From: Nitrospira sp.
GTDB lineage: Bacteria > Nitrospirota > Nitrospiria > Nitrospirales > Nitrospiraceae
Length of the DNA: 64,000 nucleotides
Assembly: GCA_024760525.1 (NCBI GenBank)
Contig: CP060500.1
Coordinates: forward strand, 208,659-272,658
Direction of reading: 5' to 3'
A program made the translations under genes and the position numbers. A model generated the notes under the pieces. The model worked only from the letters and a program-made list of their open reading frames with translations, did not search any database and was not told the DNA's origin. Shown one piece after another: positions 34,068 to 43,586 of the stretch (its first letter is position 1; each line of letters begins with the position of its first letter).

Positions 34068-34105
34068 GTCTGGACCTTAGAGTCGGTGCGGCCCGCCTCA
34101 ACACC

Positions 34106-35209
34106 TCACAAGAGACAGCAACGTTGGAGTTTCCAGAGGAGAAAGACAAAGTCATCGCCGTCGACCGGATAGGTGGAGGCCATCCCCCACATGAGCTGGG
34201 TCCGACCGATCGGCGAACAGCAACTGGTGACATTGTTCGACGTGGAGTCCGCGATCGGATACAGGAGTTGGAACTTGTACTGGCTTTTGACCATCAGAAA
34301 GGTCGGAATGTCCGTACAAATCGCGGACCCATCCGCAGCCCAATACAGCTCGGCTCCGAATCGCGCCAGTTTTGCCAATACCCGAGTCACCACTAATGCG
34401 GCCGGCTTGATCTGTCCGCTATAGGAACCAGATGTAAATCCAGATGGCGGGTAGATGTTCCCGAATGAGCCCGCACACCAAAAGAGCGGATCAAGCGGGT
34501 ACCCAAAACTCGCGGCAACGGAATCGACGGCACAGGCGGCCGTCGCCACGGGATTCGCAAAGAGAAACGCTTCGGGAAATAAAAGTAACGATAGCGGGTC
34601 ATCATTCCATGCTGGATCGACTTCAGACAGATAGGCTATATCCAGGGGATTCCCCATCGAGGTCGCCATCGCACACAAGTAATCGATTCCGGTTCCCAAC
34701 ATGGCCCATAGTGGGAAGATGATGAAGTGGACGTGGTAGTACGACATCTTCAGGGCCGGATCGTCTTGCGACACATCCACGAGCCCCCGATTGATGAAAG
34801 TAGGGTCACTCCCAAGTGTCGCACCATTCAAACTCGGAAAGCAGAGCGGATTGCGGACAACCTCCAGAAGGTCTGTGGGCATAAACGCCCCAAACGGAAG
34901 CCCAGGGACACAGATATAGGGCGTAAAACAAATACAGCCACACAATTGTGGGGGATAGATGGCAGAAATTCCTGGCCCGACCGCCGGACGGACACTGTCC
35001 TCACTTAAGTTAAAGACCGTCACCCCAATCAAGGACATGGGGAAGATACATTCCCAGCAGGTTTTGGAGAAAGTCTGTTCAAAAATATTTGAGCTCGGGC
35101 AATAGGCTTCGGTGACGGCAGGACCAATCAACAAGAATCCCACCACACACAACAACCCGACACAGAATACGGACAGGCGCAACCATCGACACTGAGCGAG
35201 GCGGCTCAC
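34106..35209 (-). CDS. traU: TraU, conjugative DNA-transfer/pilus protein
   Basis: This 367-residue protein (F TraU: 330) has a signal peptide or anchor (about residues 10-35). The Cys-rich TraU pattern is present: CPSSNIFEQTFSKTCWECIFPMSL, then CGCICFTPYICVPGLPFGAFMP, and near the end SCCSPIGRTQLMWG. It acts in the periplasm in DNA transfer. It overlaps the TrbC-TraW gene by 4 bases. Confidence 0.92.
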   Translation of the reverse strand: MSRLAQCRWLRLSVFCVGLLCVVGFLLIGPAVTEAYCPSSNIFEQTFSKTCWECIFPMSLIGVTVFNLSEDSVRPAVGPGISAIYPPQLCGCICFTPYICVPGLPFGAFMPTDLLEVVRNPLCFPSLNGATLGSDPTFINRGLVDVSQDDPALKMSYYHVHFIIFPLWAMLGTGIDYLCAMATSMGNPLDIAYLSEVDPAWNDDPLSLLLFPEAFLFANPVATAACAVDSVAASFGYPLDPLFWCAGSFGNIYPPSGFTSGSYSGQIKPAALVVTRVLAKLARFGAELYWAADGSAICTDIPTFLMVKSQYKFQLLYPIADSTSNNVTSCCSPIGRTQLMWGMASTYPVDGDDFVFLLWKLQRCCLL

Positions 35210-36420
35210 AATGCAACCTCCTCGATCTTCATGACGGGGCCATTTTGAGAGATCACGCTCGGAACATGGGCCAGCTGAAATTTGCTCACCATTTCAGGCT
35301 GGACCCAGTAGACCCGACATTGAAGTTGCTTGGCGACTTCTGACACATCCCCGGCTGAAAGCAAGATTTTTACCCCAAGACCATACCGCTGGAGCAGCGA
35401 TTGCGCGTACGTGAGTTGCTTCGCGTCACGGCCGTCGATGACCACATACCGGTGCGATAGCGCGATCCGGGTCAAGGGATTGATCTCTGTCCCTCCCTTC
35501 ACCACCACCACCGTCCCATCATGATTTAAAATGTCATGCTCATAGCGTTGCGTGACGTCGACCGTGAATACACGGGACGACGTGGCGGGTTGCAACCCAA
35601 TATTCGGCCCCTCATGCAGCCGTTCCACCACTCGCCGCTGTAAGTCCTCCCGCACCTTTCCCCAGTCGACCCGGCGCATCTGCTCCTTGAGGTACTCTTC
35701 CATGTCTTGTTCGGCAATCGGATAGCGGGACAGATCGGTCGGCACGGCGCTGATCCCCGTCAAGACGGGCATCACTGGGCGCGGCACCGTAATCGGACCG
35801 CCCATTTGCCAACTGCGCGTTTGGCCGACATACCACTCCCGCAAGGGACGGATCGTTCCTTCAGAACGGCTGAGCTGACTCAAGAGTGCCTCCAACGGGG
35901 CAGCACCCGTGACCATCAACGCCGCCTGGTCATTGACGATCGCCAAAGTCGGCACACTCGTCACACCCAACTGGCGAAAAATGATGGGATCAATCGTGGT
36001 GTGGGGAGCTTGCTGTTGTAATTCGACCGCGAGCGCTTTCGTCCGGTCGACGGTTTTACGCATGTCGTTGTCGATCATGCCGCGAAAGACCACAGTGGCC
36101 CCGAGGCGATACGCTTCACGCATATACCCCTTGAGCAACTCATCGGGAATCGACCAGGACACGAAATAAAACACGCCTTCACGTTTCTTGATCGGCATGG
36201 CTCCCGTGGGACCCTGAACCTTCGGAGCCATACCCGCTAAGCGTTGCTTGCGAAGCTCCTGTGCATGTCGACGGATGTTTTCCACGCCCTGAAGCGGTGA
36301 GAGACTGGGTGTACCAGAACCACCCACGGTCGCAGGCTCCGCGAGACACCAGGATGGCCCTAGGACAAGTCCTGCCAGGATGCTGAGAAAGTAGAGTCTC
36401 CATTTAGACTGTCCAATCAT
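35206..36420 (-). CDS. TrbC-TraW fusion protein
   Basis: This 404-residue protein from the ATG ending at 36420 has a signal peptide (1-28). The first half matches TrbC (FYFVSWSIPDELLKGYMREA, GATVVFRGMIDNDMRKT, GVTSVPTLAIV). The second half matches TraW (RYEHDILNHDGTVVVVKGG, INPLTRIALSHRYVVIDGRD, then LAHVPSVISQNGPVMKIEEV). In F the two are separate genes of about 210 residues each, and the fused length equals their sum. TraW and TrbC are known to interact, so fusion fixes their ratio. Confidence 0.9.
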   Translation of the reverse strand: MIGQSKWRLYFLSILAGLVLGPSWCLAEPATVGGSGTPSLSPLQGVENIRRHAQELRKQRLAGMAPKVQGPTGAMPIKKREGVFYFVSWSIPDELLKGYMREAYRLGATVVFRGMIDNDMRKTVDRTKALAVELQQQAPHTTIDPIIFRQLGVTSVPTLAIVNDQAALMVTGAAPLEALLSQLSRSEGTIRPLREWYVGQTRSWQMGGPITVPRPVMPVLTGISAVPTDLSRYPIAEQDMEEYLKEQMRRVDWGKVREDLQRRVVERLHEGPNIGLQPATSSRVFTVDVTQRYEHDILNHDGTVVVVKGGTEINPLTRIALSHRYVVIDGRDAKQLTYAQSLLQRYGLGVKILLSAGDVSEVAKQLQCRVYWVQPEMVSKFQLAHVPSVISQNGPVMKIEEVAL

Positions 36421-36619
36421 GGGCCCTCCCTTCTGCCACACTCCAATGAATATCCTGTGCCGGCTCGATCGGCGGTTGGGTTGACCGATAGATCACCTTC
36501 CCCGCATACCAGAGGACGCAGACCAACAGCAGCGCCTGGAACAACGCGACCGCAATCTCCTTGGCTAGCCCGACGTCTTCCATCCACTCGGACCCTCTGA
36601 GTCTCAGAAAATTGGCCAT
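36404..36619 (-). CDS. Small single-membrane protein at the trbI position
   Basis: This 71-residue protein has one membrane helix (EIAVALFQALLLVCVLWYAG) and a short charged tail. AAGGGGGTGGT precedes the start. It overlaps the S26 peptidase gene by 16 bases and the fusion gene by 17. In F, trbI lies between traC and traW, so this may be its positional counterpart, but sequence similarity is not evident. Confidence 0.6.
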   Translation of the reverse strand: MANFLRLRGSEWMEDVGLAKEIAVALFQALLLVCVLWYAGKVIYRSTQPPIEPAQDIHWSVAEGRAHDWTV

Positions 36620-37167
36620 ACCACCCCCTTGATGTCCTTGACATCGACCAAGCCAATCACGCGACTATCAAACGATCTCGGATGTGGCAGTCCCAAATAG
36701 TATGCGCCGTCAGGAATCACCGGCGGATAACTCGCAGGCTCAATCCGTTGCTTATACTTATCTTGCTCAATCACGGTTGCGACTTTCCAATCGTTCACGT
36801 AGACATCACGGCCTTGCACTCGCACCACGTCACCGGCCACCCCATACGCCGCCTTGAGAAACATGCGGCCTACCCGTGAATAGGGCCGCAATGGGCCCTT
36901 CGGCTCCACACGATCGGCATATTCTTGCGTCATCTCAAACGCCGCATACTCACCGCGCTGAGGAAGCACCCCTTTCTTCACAATAAAGAAACTGTACTCG
37001 GGGAGACTTTCATCATCCCGCACATAAATTCCGTACCAAGGACTGACGGCCAATGCAGTCAATGAGATAACCGTAAGGCCGATCGCCACGCGCTTGGGCC
37101 AACCGTCACGAACCGTCCACTCTGTCAGAGACATCAGGACAGATTTCAATCGCGCGACACGATCCAT
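36604..37167 (-). CDS. Conjugative S26 signal peptidase (TraF/LepB type)
   Basis: This 187-residue protein has a membrane helix at about 27-48. The Ser is in SLPEYSFFIVKKG, the general-base Lys in MFLKAAYGVAGDVVRV, and GLPHPRSFDSRVIGLV is the closing S26C box. These enzymes mature the pilin and some Tra proteins. All catalytic residues are present, unlike the homologue at 7878-9230. It sits 15 bases downstream of traC. Confidence 0.9.
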   Translation of the reverse strand: MDRVARLKSVLMSLTEWTVRDGWPKRVAIGLTVISLTALAVSPWYGIYVRDDESLPEYSFFIVKKGVLPQRGEYAAFEMTQEYADRVEPKGPLRPYSRVGRMFLKAAYGVAGDVVRVQGRDVYVNDWKVATVIEQDKYKQRIEPASYPPVIPDGAYYLGLPHPRSFDSRVIGLVDVKDIKGVVWPIF

Positions 37168-37182
37168 GAATGCCTCCCTCCG

Positions 37183-39702
37183 TTACGCCACATCCCGCAG
37201 ACCGCGTTTCGCCGCCGCCTGCCGCTCCTGCTCGACAAGTTTGTTAATGGCTTCCTCGGTCGTGAACCCCTCACGTTCCAATCGCTCGATCTTCGCCACC
37301 TCATCGGAATTCGTGGTGTATCGCAGCTGAGTTTCACGCGGGACTACCAGTCGGCCAATGCCACGTCCAGTGGGCGAGAAGAAATAGATTTCCGAATACC
37401 CATCCCCACGATGGACGCTCTTGAGGAGATCGAACTCGGCATCACCCAACACTAAGCGTTCATGTTTTCGTAAACTGACCAAGCTTTCGGGCTTCTGCAT
37501 TAACAGGAATAAAAAGTCGGAGTTTTCGAGAATCGCTTGGCCTGTGCGGCCCATCACGTCGTAGAAGTCATTCACACCCTGCGTGATCACCACGGAGGAT
37601 CCGTTATATTTGCGTACGCGCCGCACCGCTTTGTTGAAAAAGGCCGACACGTTGCTTACCTGATCGCCTTTCTGGGCTAACAGATCCCACGCTTCATCGA
37701 TTCCGCAGATTTTCCGCTGCCCTCGATCTCCGAGATACATGGCCGATTGAATGTTCATGACCAACTGCAAGAGGATGACGGACCGCAACTCCGGTAATTG
37801 ATCGAGTCCATCTAGCTCCAAGACGATGAAGTCACTCTCAAAGTTGATGTTGTTCCGATCATTGAACATGCGGCCATAGTTTCCGCCTTTGCAAAACGGC
37901 AGCAGCTGGTCGGCCAGGTCTTTCTTCCGTCCATGTTGATCCGGTTTTTCTCGAAGCAGCGCACTCACATCTGTCGGAGAACCATCGGCCCCGACCTTCC
38001 TGAACACCTCCATGATGGTTTCTTCCAACCATGACATTTGGAGATCAGGCAACATTTGACTGGGCGAGGCCATTTGGGCGAGCAGGTCTTTCACCATCGC
38101 CACCCGCTCTTGTAATTCGTCCTTCACTTCCTCCTCAGTGCGCCCATTCCCGGGGATATGCAGCAACGTGAATGGATTGAGGCAGAAGGTCTCTCGTTTG
38201 GTGGCAAATTGCAGAAACTGCCCCTTCAAATGTCCGCAGAGTTTTTGATACGACTTGCCGGCATCGATCATCCACACCCGGCCCTGTGTGCCGAGATAGG
38301 AGCGAATTAGCTCATTCGCAAAGAACGATTTCCCGGCGCCGCTCTTCGCGGCAACTGACACGTTAAAGTTTCCAGCTGGGTTCGCAAAAATATCCAAGCC
38401 GATTGCTTGCCCACAACGTGAGGTGAAGATCATTACAGGTGGGCCTAACCCCTTCCAATCTCCAACCACCGGGGCCACTTCCGCCGGCACGTTCGATGGC
38501 ACGGTGTGTAGCCGTTGGAGCTTGCTCCGCACCAACGGCATGTCCGCGGTCATACACAGGGGCAGTGAAAAGACAAACTGTGGGAAACTGATGAAGGTGT
38601 CCTCTTGGAGCATCCACTCCTGCGTCCGGTACAACGCCTGCACACTCTGGCTGTGCTGCTCTAAGAGGCTTTCATCCTCCCCATACAGAATGACTTGATA
38701 GTACATGCCGACCGGTTGATTCCCCTCCGTCATCGCCGACGTCATGAGATCGAAGTTGTCTTTCTTCTTTCCAATCATGGGAATCAACCGCACAATCCCA
38801 CCCACGGCCTGATTGGTAATCAACACATGGTTGCGGGTAATCTCTGCTCCGGCCTTCACGGTGTTGTACCGAATGACGTTTAACGAGATCCAAAACGGAC
38901 ACGTGATTTGGTCTTGGAGCCGAAACGCACTTCCAATTAACTCCCGATTCCGCCCACCATTCCATGCTTCAGGGAATTGCTGAACGGTCAAACACTTGAC
39001 GAACCAATTATCGAGGAAGATGGAGGTGGGACTAAGTTGGCATTTCGTATCCAACCGCACCGCCTGCTTCTTGATCAGTTGACGTGGATCATAGGTGGCG
39101 GGCCGCTCACCCCAACTATGCCCTGGATTTAATAATTGATGGAGCAAACAGAGGAGACGATAGGCGTTGACCCGCTGAGGAAAGAATCCGCACGTCTCCA
39201 GCAGCTTCTCGATTCCATTGAGCTTTTCCCAAATCAAGGCCAGCTTCATTCCATCCGGCAGTTCATTCTCCAGTGGAATCGCGACGCTGACATACACGTT
39301 CAGATCACGCGGCCGGACCCCCGTATCGCGAATGAGTCGCGTATCACGCGCGCGCAACATGTACCGCTCCATGGTTTCCGCATCACGATAGGCCGTCGAT
39401 CCATGTCCAGCATGGTTCCGTAACGCCGTATAGTGTTCCGTAATCGGCTCGATCACTGGGGAACCGTGCATCGCCACCTGAATCGTTGAACCTTGTGGGA
39501 GATCGAGGGCATACAACCCACCGAGTCCTTTTACAGCCGCATCATTCAAATGTCCTAAAGGGGGCATGACCCAGATTGCCCCAACCCGGCCATCCGTGAG
39601 CCGATAGACCCGATGCACATCATCAAAGGCTCCATAGAGCAAAAAGTCGCTGAGGGGGAACCGATTCAAGGCTTCTTTCATGAAATTATATGGTATGGCC
39701 AC
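37183..39702 (-). CDS. traC: TraC, VirB4-type ATPase
   Basis: This 839-residue protein starts at the GTG ending at 39702, with GAGGA upstream; a longer frame to 39828 would overlap traV and lacks a ribosome-binding site. Walker A is AKSGAGKSFF near residue 455, Walker B FIVLELDGLDQLP near 625, with a later ICGIDEAWDLLAQKG and VITQGVNDF. F TraC has 875 residues. It powers pilus assembly at the inner membrane. Confidence 0.93.
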   Translation of the reverse strand: MAIPYNFMKEALNRFPLSDFLLYGAFDDVHRVYRLTDGRVGAIWVMPPLGHLNDAAVKGLGGLYALDLPQGSTIQVAMHGSPVIEPITEHYTALRNHAGHGSTAYRDAETMERYMLRARDTRLIRDTGVRPRDLNVYVSVAIPLENELPDGMKLALIWEKLNGIEKLLETCGFFPQRVNAYRLLCLLHQLLNPGHSWGERPATYDPRQLIKKQAVRLDTKCQLSPTSIFLDNWFVKCLTVQQFPEAWNGGRNRELIGSAFRLQDQITCPFWISLNVIRYNTVKAGAEITRNHVLITNQAVGGIVRLIPMIGKKKDNFDLMTSAMTEGNQPVGMYYQVILYGEDESLLEQHSQSVQALYRTQEWMLQEDTFISFPQFVFSLPLCMTADMPLVRSKLQRLHTVPSNVPAEVAPVVGDWKGLGPPVMIFTSRCGQAIGLDIFANPAGNFNVSVAAKSGAGKSFFANELIRSYLGTQGRVWMIDAGKSYQKLCGHLKGQFLQFATKRETFCLNPFTLLHIPGNGRTEEEVKDELQERVAMVKDLLAQMASPSQMLPDLQMSWLEETIMEVFRKVGADGSPTDVSALLREKPDQHGRKKDLADQLLPFCKGGNYGRMFNDRNNINFESDFIVLELDGLDQLPELRSVILLQLVMNIQSAMYLGDRGQRKICGIDEAWDLLAQKGDQVSNVSAFFNKAVRRVRKYNGSSVVITQGVNDFYDVMGRTGQAILENSDFLFLLMQKPESLVSLRKHERLVLGDAEFDLLKSVHRGDGYSEIYFFSPTGRGIGRLVVPRETQLRYTTNSDEVAKIERLEREGFTTEEAINKLVEQERQAAAKRGLRDVA

Positions 39703-39739
39703 GATATCCTCGTTTCTCTGTTCGCGGTCGCCGAATGAT

Positions 39740-40510
39740 CTATTGCCCCATCTTCTCCCGCTGTATCTCCATCCGTTCTTGGAGCCTTTCTTGTTCCGTC
39801 TCAGGATCGGTCGGTACCGGTCCGCCATACGGCGCTGGGATTGGGCCAGACATCGACGGGAGTTGCTGCTGTAACTGACGCAGTATGGCCGAAGGATCCT
39901 GGCTCGTCCCGACCGTCTGAGCCGAAGCCGGCAGAGATGATGGCGGTGGGGCCGTCACCACAGGCGCCGGGGTCGGCATTGGAGCTGGGGCTAAGACAGG
40001 TCTTGGGGCATTGTTCCGTTGTCCATACGGCGGCTCCACTAACCCAGGCACCATCCGCGGCACAAAGACCTTCCCGGCAGACCCATTGCGATCCATACCT
40101 TTCGGCGCTCGGCCATACGTCCAATCCGACTGTTGGACAATCGCGTAGACAATCGAGGCTTCATGCAGAAAGTTATTCTTATCCCGCCATGGGGCAATCC
40201 AGACCTGCATCACTTCAGGTGCGGTGATATTCGGTTGGCCAAGATGCTGCTCGGCTTGCCCTGCGACCGCTGAGACACGATTGGCAAACGATCCCCCATT
40301 GCCGGCAGCGGACTCTTCACCTGCGTCATTCTTTTTCATGTTCGTGAGCTGCTCATGACGTCGCTCATAGGCTTCACGAGTCGACAAGCACACGCTTGAA
40401 TCCGGATAGCCTTTACACGCGAAGTCACTCTTGTAATGTCCGCAAGCCGTTTGAATCAGCCCGATCACACCGACCATGACCATGATCCCGCGTCGCTGTA
40501 ATGCCGTCAT
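39740..40510 (-). CDS. traV: TraV, outer-membrane lipoprotein of the secretion core
   Basis: This 256-residue protein has a lipobox ending QTAC (about residue 23). The conserved TraV segment CKGYPDSSVCLSTREAYERR follows. A Pro/Ala/Ser-rich C-terminal part extends it beyond the 171 residues of F TraV. TraV (VirB7 analogue) forms the outer-membrane core with TraK and TraB. Confidence 0.88.
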   Translation of the reverse strand: MTALQRRGIMVMVGVIGLIQTACGHYKSDFACKGYPDSSVCLSTREAYERRHEQLTNMKKNDAGEESAAGNGGSFANRVSAVAGQAEQHLGQPNITAPEVMQVWIAPWRDKNNFLHEASIVYAIVQQSDWTYGRAPKGMDRNGSAGKVFVPRMVPGLVEPPYGQRNNAPRPVLAPAPMPTPAPVVTAPPPSSLPASAQTVGTSQDPSAILRQLQQQLPSMSGPIPAPYGGPVPTDPETEQERLQERMEIQREKMGQ

Positions 40511-40518
40511 CAGTTCCT

Positions 40519-40557
40519 CCTGCGCCGAACACCTCGGCCTTCTGGCCGGGGTCGTTG
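40519..40557. repeat. IS605-type hairpin remnant between dsbC-like gene and traV
   Basis: CCTCGGCCTTCTGGCCGGGG is a hairpin differing by only a few bases from the right-end hairpins of the TnpB elements (at 58474 and 60701) and of the IscB derivative at 43587. No gene accompanies it. It occupies the 50-base gap between two tra genes without touching either. Confidence 0.55.
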
Positions 40558-40562
40558 ACGCC

Positions 40563-41369
40563 CTACCGACTCACCGACCCCAATTGCTGCGCGACCGTCG
40601 GTGGCATCCCTAACATCGCCATCAATTCTGCCACTGACTTCTTGCCTGCAACCGTGCGCCCATCCGGGAACACGATGTAGGGTGTTGGTCCACCACCAAG
40701 TTGACGTGCCAGCTGCAAGTTATGCTCAAGCGGCGCGTCACAAGGCTTCCCTGCGTCCGGCACCGGTTTTCCAGCCAGTGCGGTATCGAGCATGTCCTGG
40801 CGATTATCCGAACACCAGATGTTGATGGACTTCTGAATCGCGCCCTTATGCAGCCGCTCCACTGGATGCAGAAACACCGCCACCGGCACGCCGGCCTCTA
40901 CGAGCTGCTTCACTTCCGCATGCAGCTCTCGACAAAACGGGCAGTCAGGATCATCAAACACCAACACTGGGGCCGATTCGCGCATGCCTGGGGCCAACTC
41001 TGAGGGACGATAGAGAATAGCGTCCTGCAGCGGCACAGCCGCCAGCAATTCCCGTCGTTTGCCCATGATAAATTCCTGCGTCAGGTTCTTTTGCTCCTTC
41101 ATGTCAAACAGCGCAGCCTGGGCTAATAGATATTGGCCGGACTCATCGACAAAGAAGATCCGTTCATCATTATTCAGAGTGAACATGTAGAGCCCCGGCA
41201 TGGGTGCCGGCTGCCAATCACGAATCACCGCACCAGGGAACGATTTCATAACCGCGACTCGAGCTGAACTCGCTTGCGGATCGATCAGATCAGGATGAGC
41301 CGACGCAAGAGACCCACCACCCAGCAGGATCGTTCCAATTAACATGATCGCCATTCGTATTGTTCTCAT
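40563..41369 (-). CDS. DsbC/TrbB-like thiol:disulphide interchange protein
   Basis: This 268-residue protein has a signal peptide (1-24). The N-terminal dimerisation domain (FPGAVIRDWQPAPMPGLYMF) is followed by a thioredoxin domain with the active site FDDPDCPFCREL and cis-Pro in GGGPTPYIVFPDG. It probably isomerises disulphides in the Cys-rich TraN, TraU and TraH. It overlaps the small gene at 41366 by 4 bases. Confidence 0.9.
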   Translation of the reverse strand: MRTIRMAIMLIGTILLGGGSLASAHPDLIDPQASSARVAVMKSFPGAVIRDWQPAPMPGLYMFTLNNDERIFFVDESGQYLLAQAALFDMKEQKNLTQEFIMGKRRELLAAVPLQDAILYRPSELAPGMRESAPVLVFDDPDCPFCRELHAEVKQLVEAGVPVAVFLHPVERLHKGAIQKSINIWCSDNRQDMLDTALAGKPVPDAGKPCDAPLEHNLQLARQLGGGPTPYIVFPDGRTVAGKKSVAELMAMLGMPPTVAQQLGSVSR

Positions 41370-41473
41370 TTCCCCCTCTTTCCTCGATCGAGACCTCGAT
41401 CAAGCCAATCCATCGCCGCGACGCCCAATAGAATCACCGCTCCCAACAAGGTCACGATGGCTAACACGCTCAT
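41366..41473 (-). CDS. Very small membrane protein between traB and the dsbC-like gene
   Basis: A 35-residue frame starting MSVLAIVTLLGAVILLG, then DWLDRGLDRGKRGK. One membrane helix precedes a basic tail, as in many single-pass regulators. GGAG precedes the ATG closely and the stop overlaps the next start (ATGA), which implies coupling. The small size leaves doubt. Confidence 0.5.
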   Translation of the reverse strand: MSVLAIVTLLGAVILLGVAAMDWLDRGLDRGKRGK

Positions 41474-41501
41474 GACTCCATCGACACAACCAAGACCAGA
41501 C

Positions 41502-42800
41502 TTATAACGGCGGCTCCGCCATCGAACGCCCTTCCGTGATGATGATGTTCGCTTCCCGCCCCACGTCGATTTCGATAATTGGATAAATTTCTTTCGCCAG
41601 CTGGGTGTAATGACGTGCCAAGGTTTGGGCCGCTCCGGCCATCCCACCCGCTGCCCCGGCCATGGCAATTTTTTGAGGATCGGGGAAGTTAAACGCCTGA
41701 TCAGGACTGTTCGAGATAAAGAACCCTTGCTGATAGGGCATGAACACCCGCGAGATCCCATTCACAAACCCCGCCAGGAGGGCCTTCGCTAAGATCGCGC
41801 CCTCGCGCTGCACCACCGGACCTCGGAGTCCGACCTTGCCATCTTCACCCGTCAACATCCCACGAATCGGGATATCGATTGCTTTTTCTTCATCCCCTTT
41901 CACACACGACAGCGCAGTCGTACGAATCTTCGCGCGTTCTTCAGACAAATCTCCCACTCCCTCGCCCAACACAAAACACTCCCGCATATCCATCTTCACG
42001 TTGTTGGGGAGCATCGACATATCCTGCACAACCATCAACACTGGATGAGGCTCCCCTCCGACTCCCACAGACTTCCCCGGCGCGTCCAATCCGGTAATCA
42101 ATTTGACGGGAATGATCGTCCCCGTCGGAATCCAGTATTTCTGGGGTAAGGTGGCAGCCTGTGGAGGCTGCGGATCCGGAGAGAGCACACGGATTCGACC
42201 CGCAGGCGGCGCATATTGAATAGGAGCGCCACCCTGCATCGGGCGCGCCATCCCAGCACCGCTGGGAACGGGAAGCGACGTCTGTGTCGGCTGCGCTTGA
42301 CCCGTACGGCCCACAGTCGGTAAGGCACTTTGTGGAGGTGGTGGAATAGCAGCCCGTACTTGTGTCTGAGTCGACGGCGCAAGCCCATTTACACTTGAAT
42401 TCGGCTCGCGTGTGGTTTTTGCCTCTTTGACTTGCTTATTGAGCTCCTCCATGCTGCGGCGAAACTCATCCTGCAATGATTGCACCTTTTGCTCTAACAT
42501 CTGCTCTTTCTGCTCAGTCTTCTTCACACGTCCGGCAGCCTCACCCATCCAGGCTTCCTTATCTGCCAGCTTCGTGAGCGTCGCCGGTTTACTGGCTGGT
42601 TTACCCGTGATGCCAAACGGTTCTGGCGTTGGATCGGCACGCAATGACTGAAGAAACATCGTGCCCAAACCGAGGATTACCACCACAAGTAGCGCCAGCT
42701 TCCACCGCTCCATCCCCCCACCAGATCCTCCGAAGGGATTCCTCTCATTCTGGCCGCTTCCAAGCAACTTATCTCCGAGTCCACCTTGACCTGGATTCAT
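41502..42800 (-). CDS. traB: TraB, VirB10-like scaffold protein
   Basis: This 432-residue protein has a membrane helix at about 32-50 (WKLALLVVVILGLGTMFLQ), a coiled coil at about 90-120, and a Pro-rich stretch. The VirB10 domain from about 215 includes WIPTGTIIPVKLITGLDAPG and CFVLGEGVGDLSEERAKI. F TraB has 475 residues. It spans the envelope and connects inner-membrane ATPases with the outer core of TraK and TraV. Confidence 0.93.
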   Translation of the reverse strand: MNPGQGGLGDKLLGSGQNERNPFGGSGGGMERWKLALLVVVILGLGTMFLQSLRADPTPEPFGITGKPASKPATLTKLADKEAWMGEAAGRVKKTEQKEQMLEQKVQSLQDEFRRSMEELNKQVKEAKTTREPNSSVNGLAPSTQTQVRAAIPPPPQSALPTVGRTGQAQPTQTSLPVPSGAGMARPMQGGAPIQYAPPAGRIRVLSPDPQPPQAATLPQKYWIPTGTIIPVKLITGLDAPGKSVGVGGEPHPVLMVVQDMSMLPNNVKMDMRECFVLGEGVGDLSEERAKIRTTALSCVKGDEEKAIDIPIRGMLTGEDGKVGLRGPVVQREGAILAKALLAGFVNGISRVFMPYQQGFFISNSPDQAFNFPDPQKIAMAGAAGGMAGAAQTLARHYTQLAKEIYPIIEIDVGREANIIITEGRSMAEPPL

Positions 42801-42801
42801 A

Positions 42802-43584
42802 TTAGTTACCTTTCCCCATTTCAGGGTCAGGGGATATCACCTTCTGGACTGCCTTCTTGACTGGCTCTGAATACGTCACCATATAGACAATCGCACTCTG
42901 TCCATTCGCAATGACACGGCGGTCCAACGCAATACTAAGCTCAGCCCCCGTGAAAAATTCCGTCTGTCTGAGGCTTTGGGTCTCCATCTTCGAGTTGAAC
43001 AACTCATACATGCGCACCGTGTACTGCGCGCACCGATATTCACGTACCGCCAGCACTTCCAACTCCAACCACTTCGGATGTGACTCTTTGGGTAAATCTC
43101 GGATCGTACATGATCGCGGCAGAGTCCCCTGCGCCGCTTGCCGAATCAGTTCCACATTGGCTTCTGGATACGAATCCGCTCGACGAACCGGATCAATCTC
43201 CGCTTTGCCACCAGAAGACCCCAGGCGGACATCCTCGACCACGATCATTTCGGCAGGAATCATGGCCGGCGTGATCTGGAACAAATACGACTGGCTATCT
43301 GTCATCACGATCAGATCGCCAGGCGCCATGGTATTTTTCGGATCAATGGCGACATTGCGGCCATTCGCACGAATTTCGAAGGCCGGATTAACCGTCAGCA
43401 ATCCGTTTTGGACAACCGCACCAGGTAATTTGATGAGCGTCAGTTGAGAAGAAGAGATACGGATAGGGATCGGACTGTCATCTGACACCGTGACAAGCTG
43501 CGTGGCCAAGGCTGACCCCGCCATCAACCCCAGCATCATCACGGCCAGCATACCGATCCGACTTAATCCCAAACGCAACGTCAT
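42802..43584 (-). CDS. traK: TraK, VirB9-like secretin-type core protein
   Basis: This 260-residue protein (F TraK: 242) has a signal peptide (1-27). The core matches TraK, including ITPAMIPAEMIVVEDV and the later Cys pair region CTIRDLPKE and YRCAQYTVRMYEL. It builds the outer-membrane ring with TraV. A deletion derivative of an IscB element stands directly upstream, so the region before the ATG is foreign and contains no good ribosome-binding site. Confidence 0.9.
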   Translation of the reverse strand: MTLRLGLSRIGMLAVMMLGLMAGSALATQLVTVSDDSPIPIRISSSQLTLIKLPGAVVQNGLLTVNPAFEIRANGRNVAIDPKNTMAPGDLIVMTDSQSYLFQITPAMIPAEMIVVEDVRLGSSGGKAEIDPVRRADSYPEANVELIRQAAQGTLPRSCTIRDLPKESHPKWLELEVLAVREYRCAQYTVRMYELFNSKMETQSLRQTEFFTGAELSIALDRRVIANGQSAIVYMVTYSEPVKKAVQKVISPDPEMGKGN

Positions 43585-43586
43585 CG

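Noticed and set aside
39703..39828. N-terminal extension of TraC
   Set aside because: It overlaps the end of traV, is very basic, and has no ribosome-binding site; the GTG at 39702 fits better.
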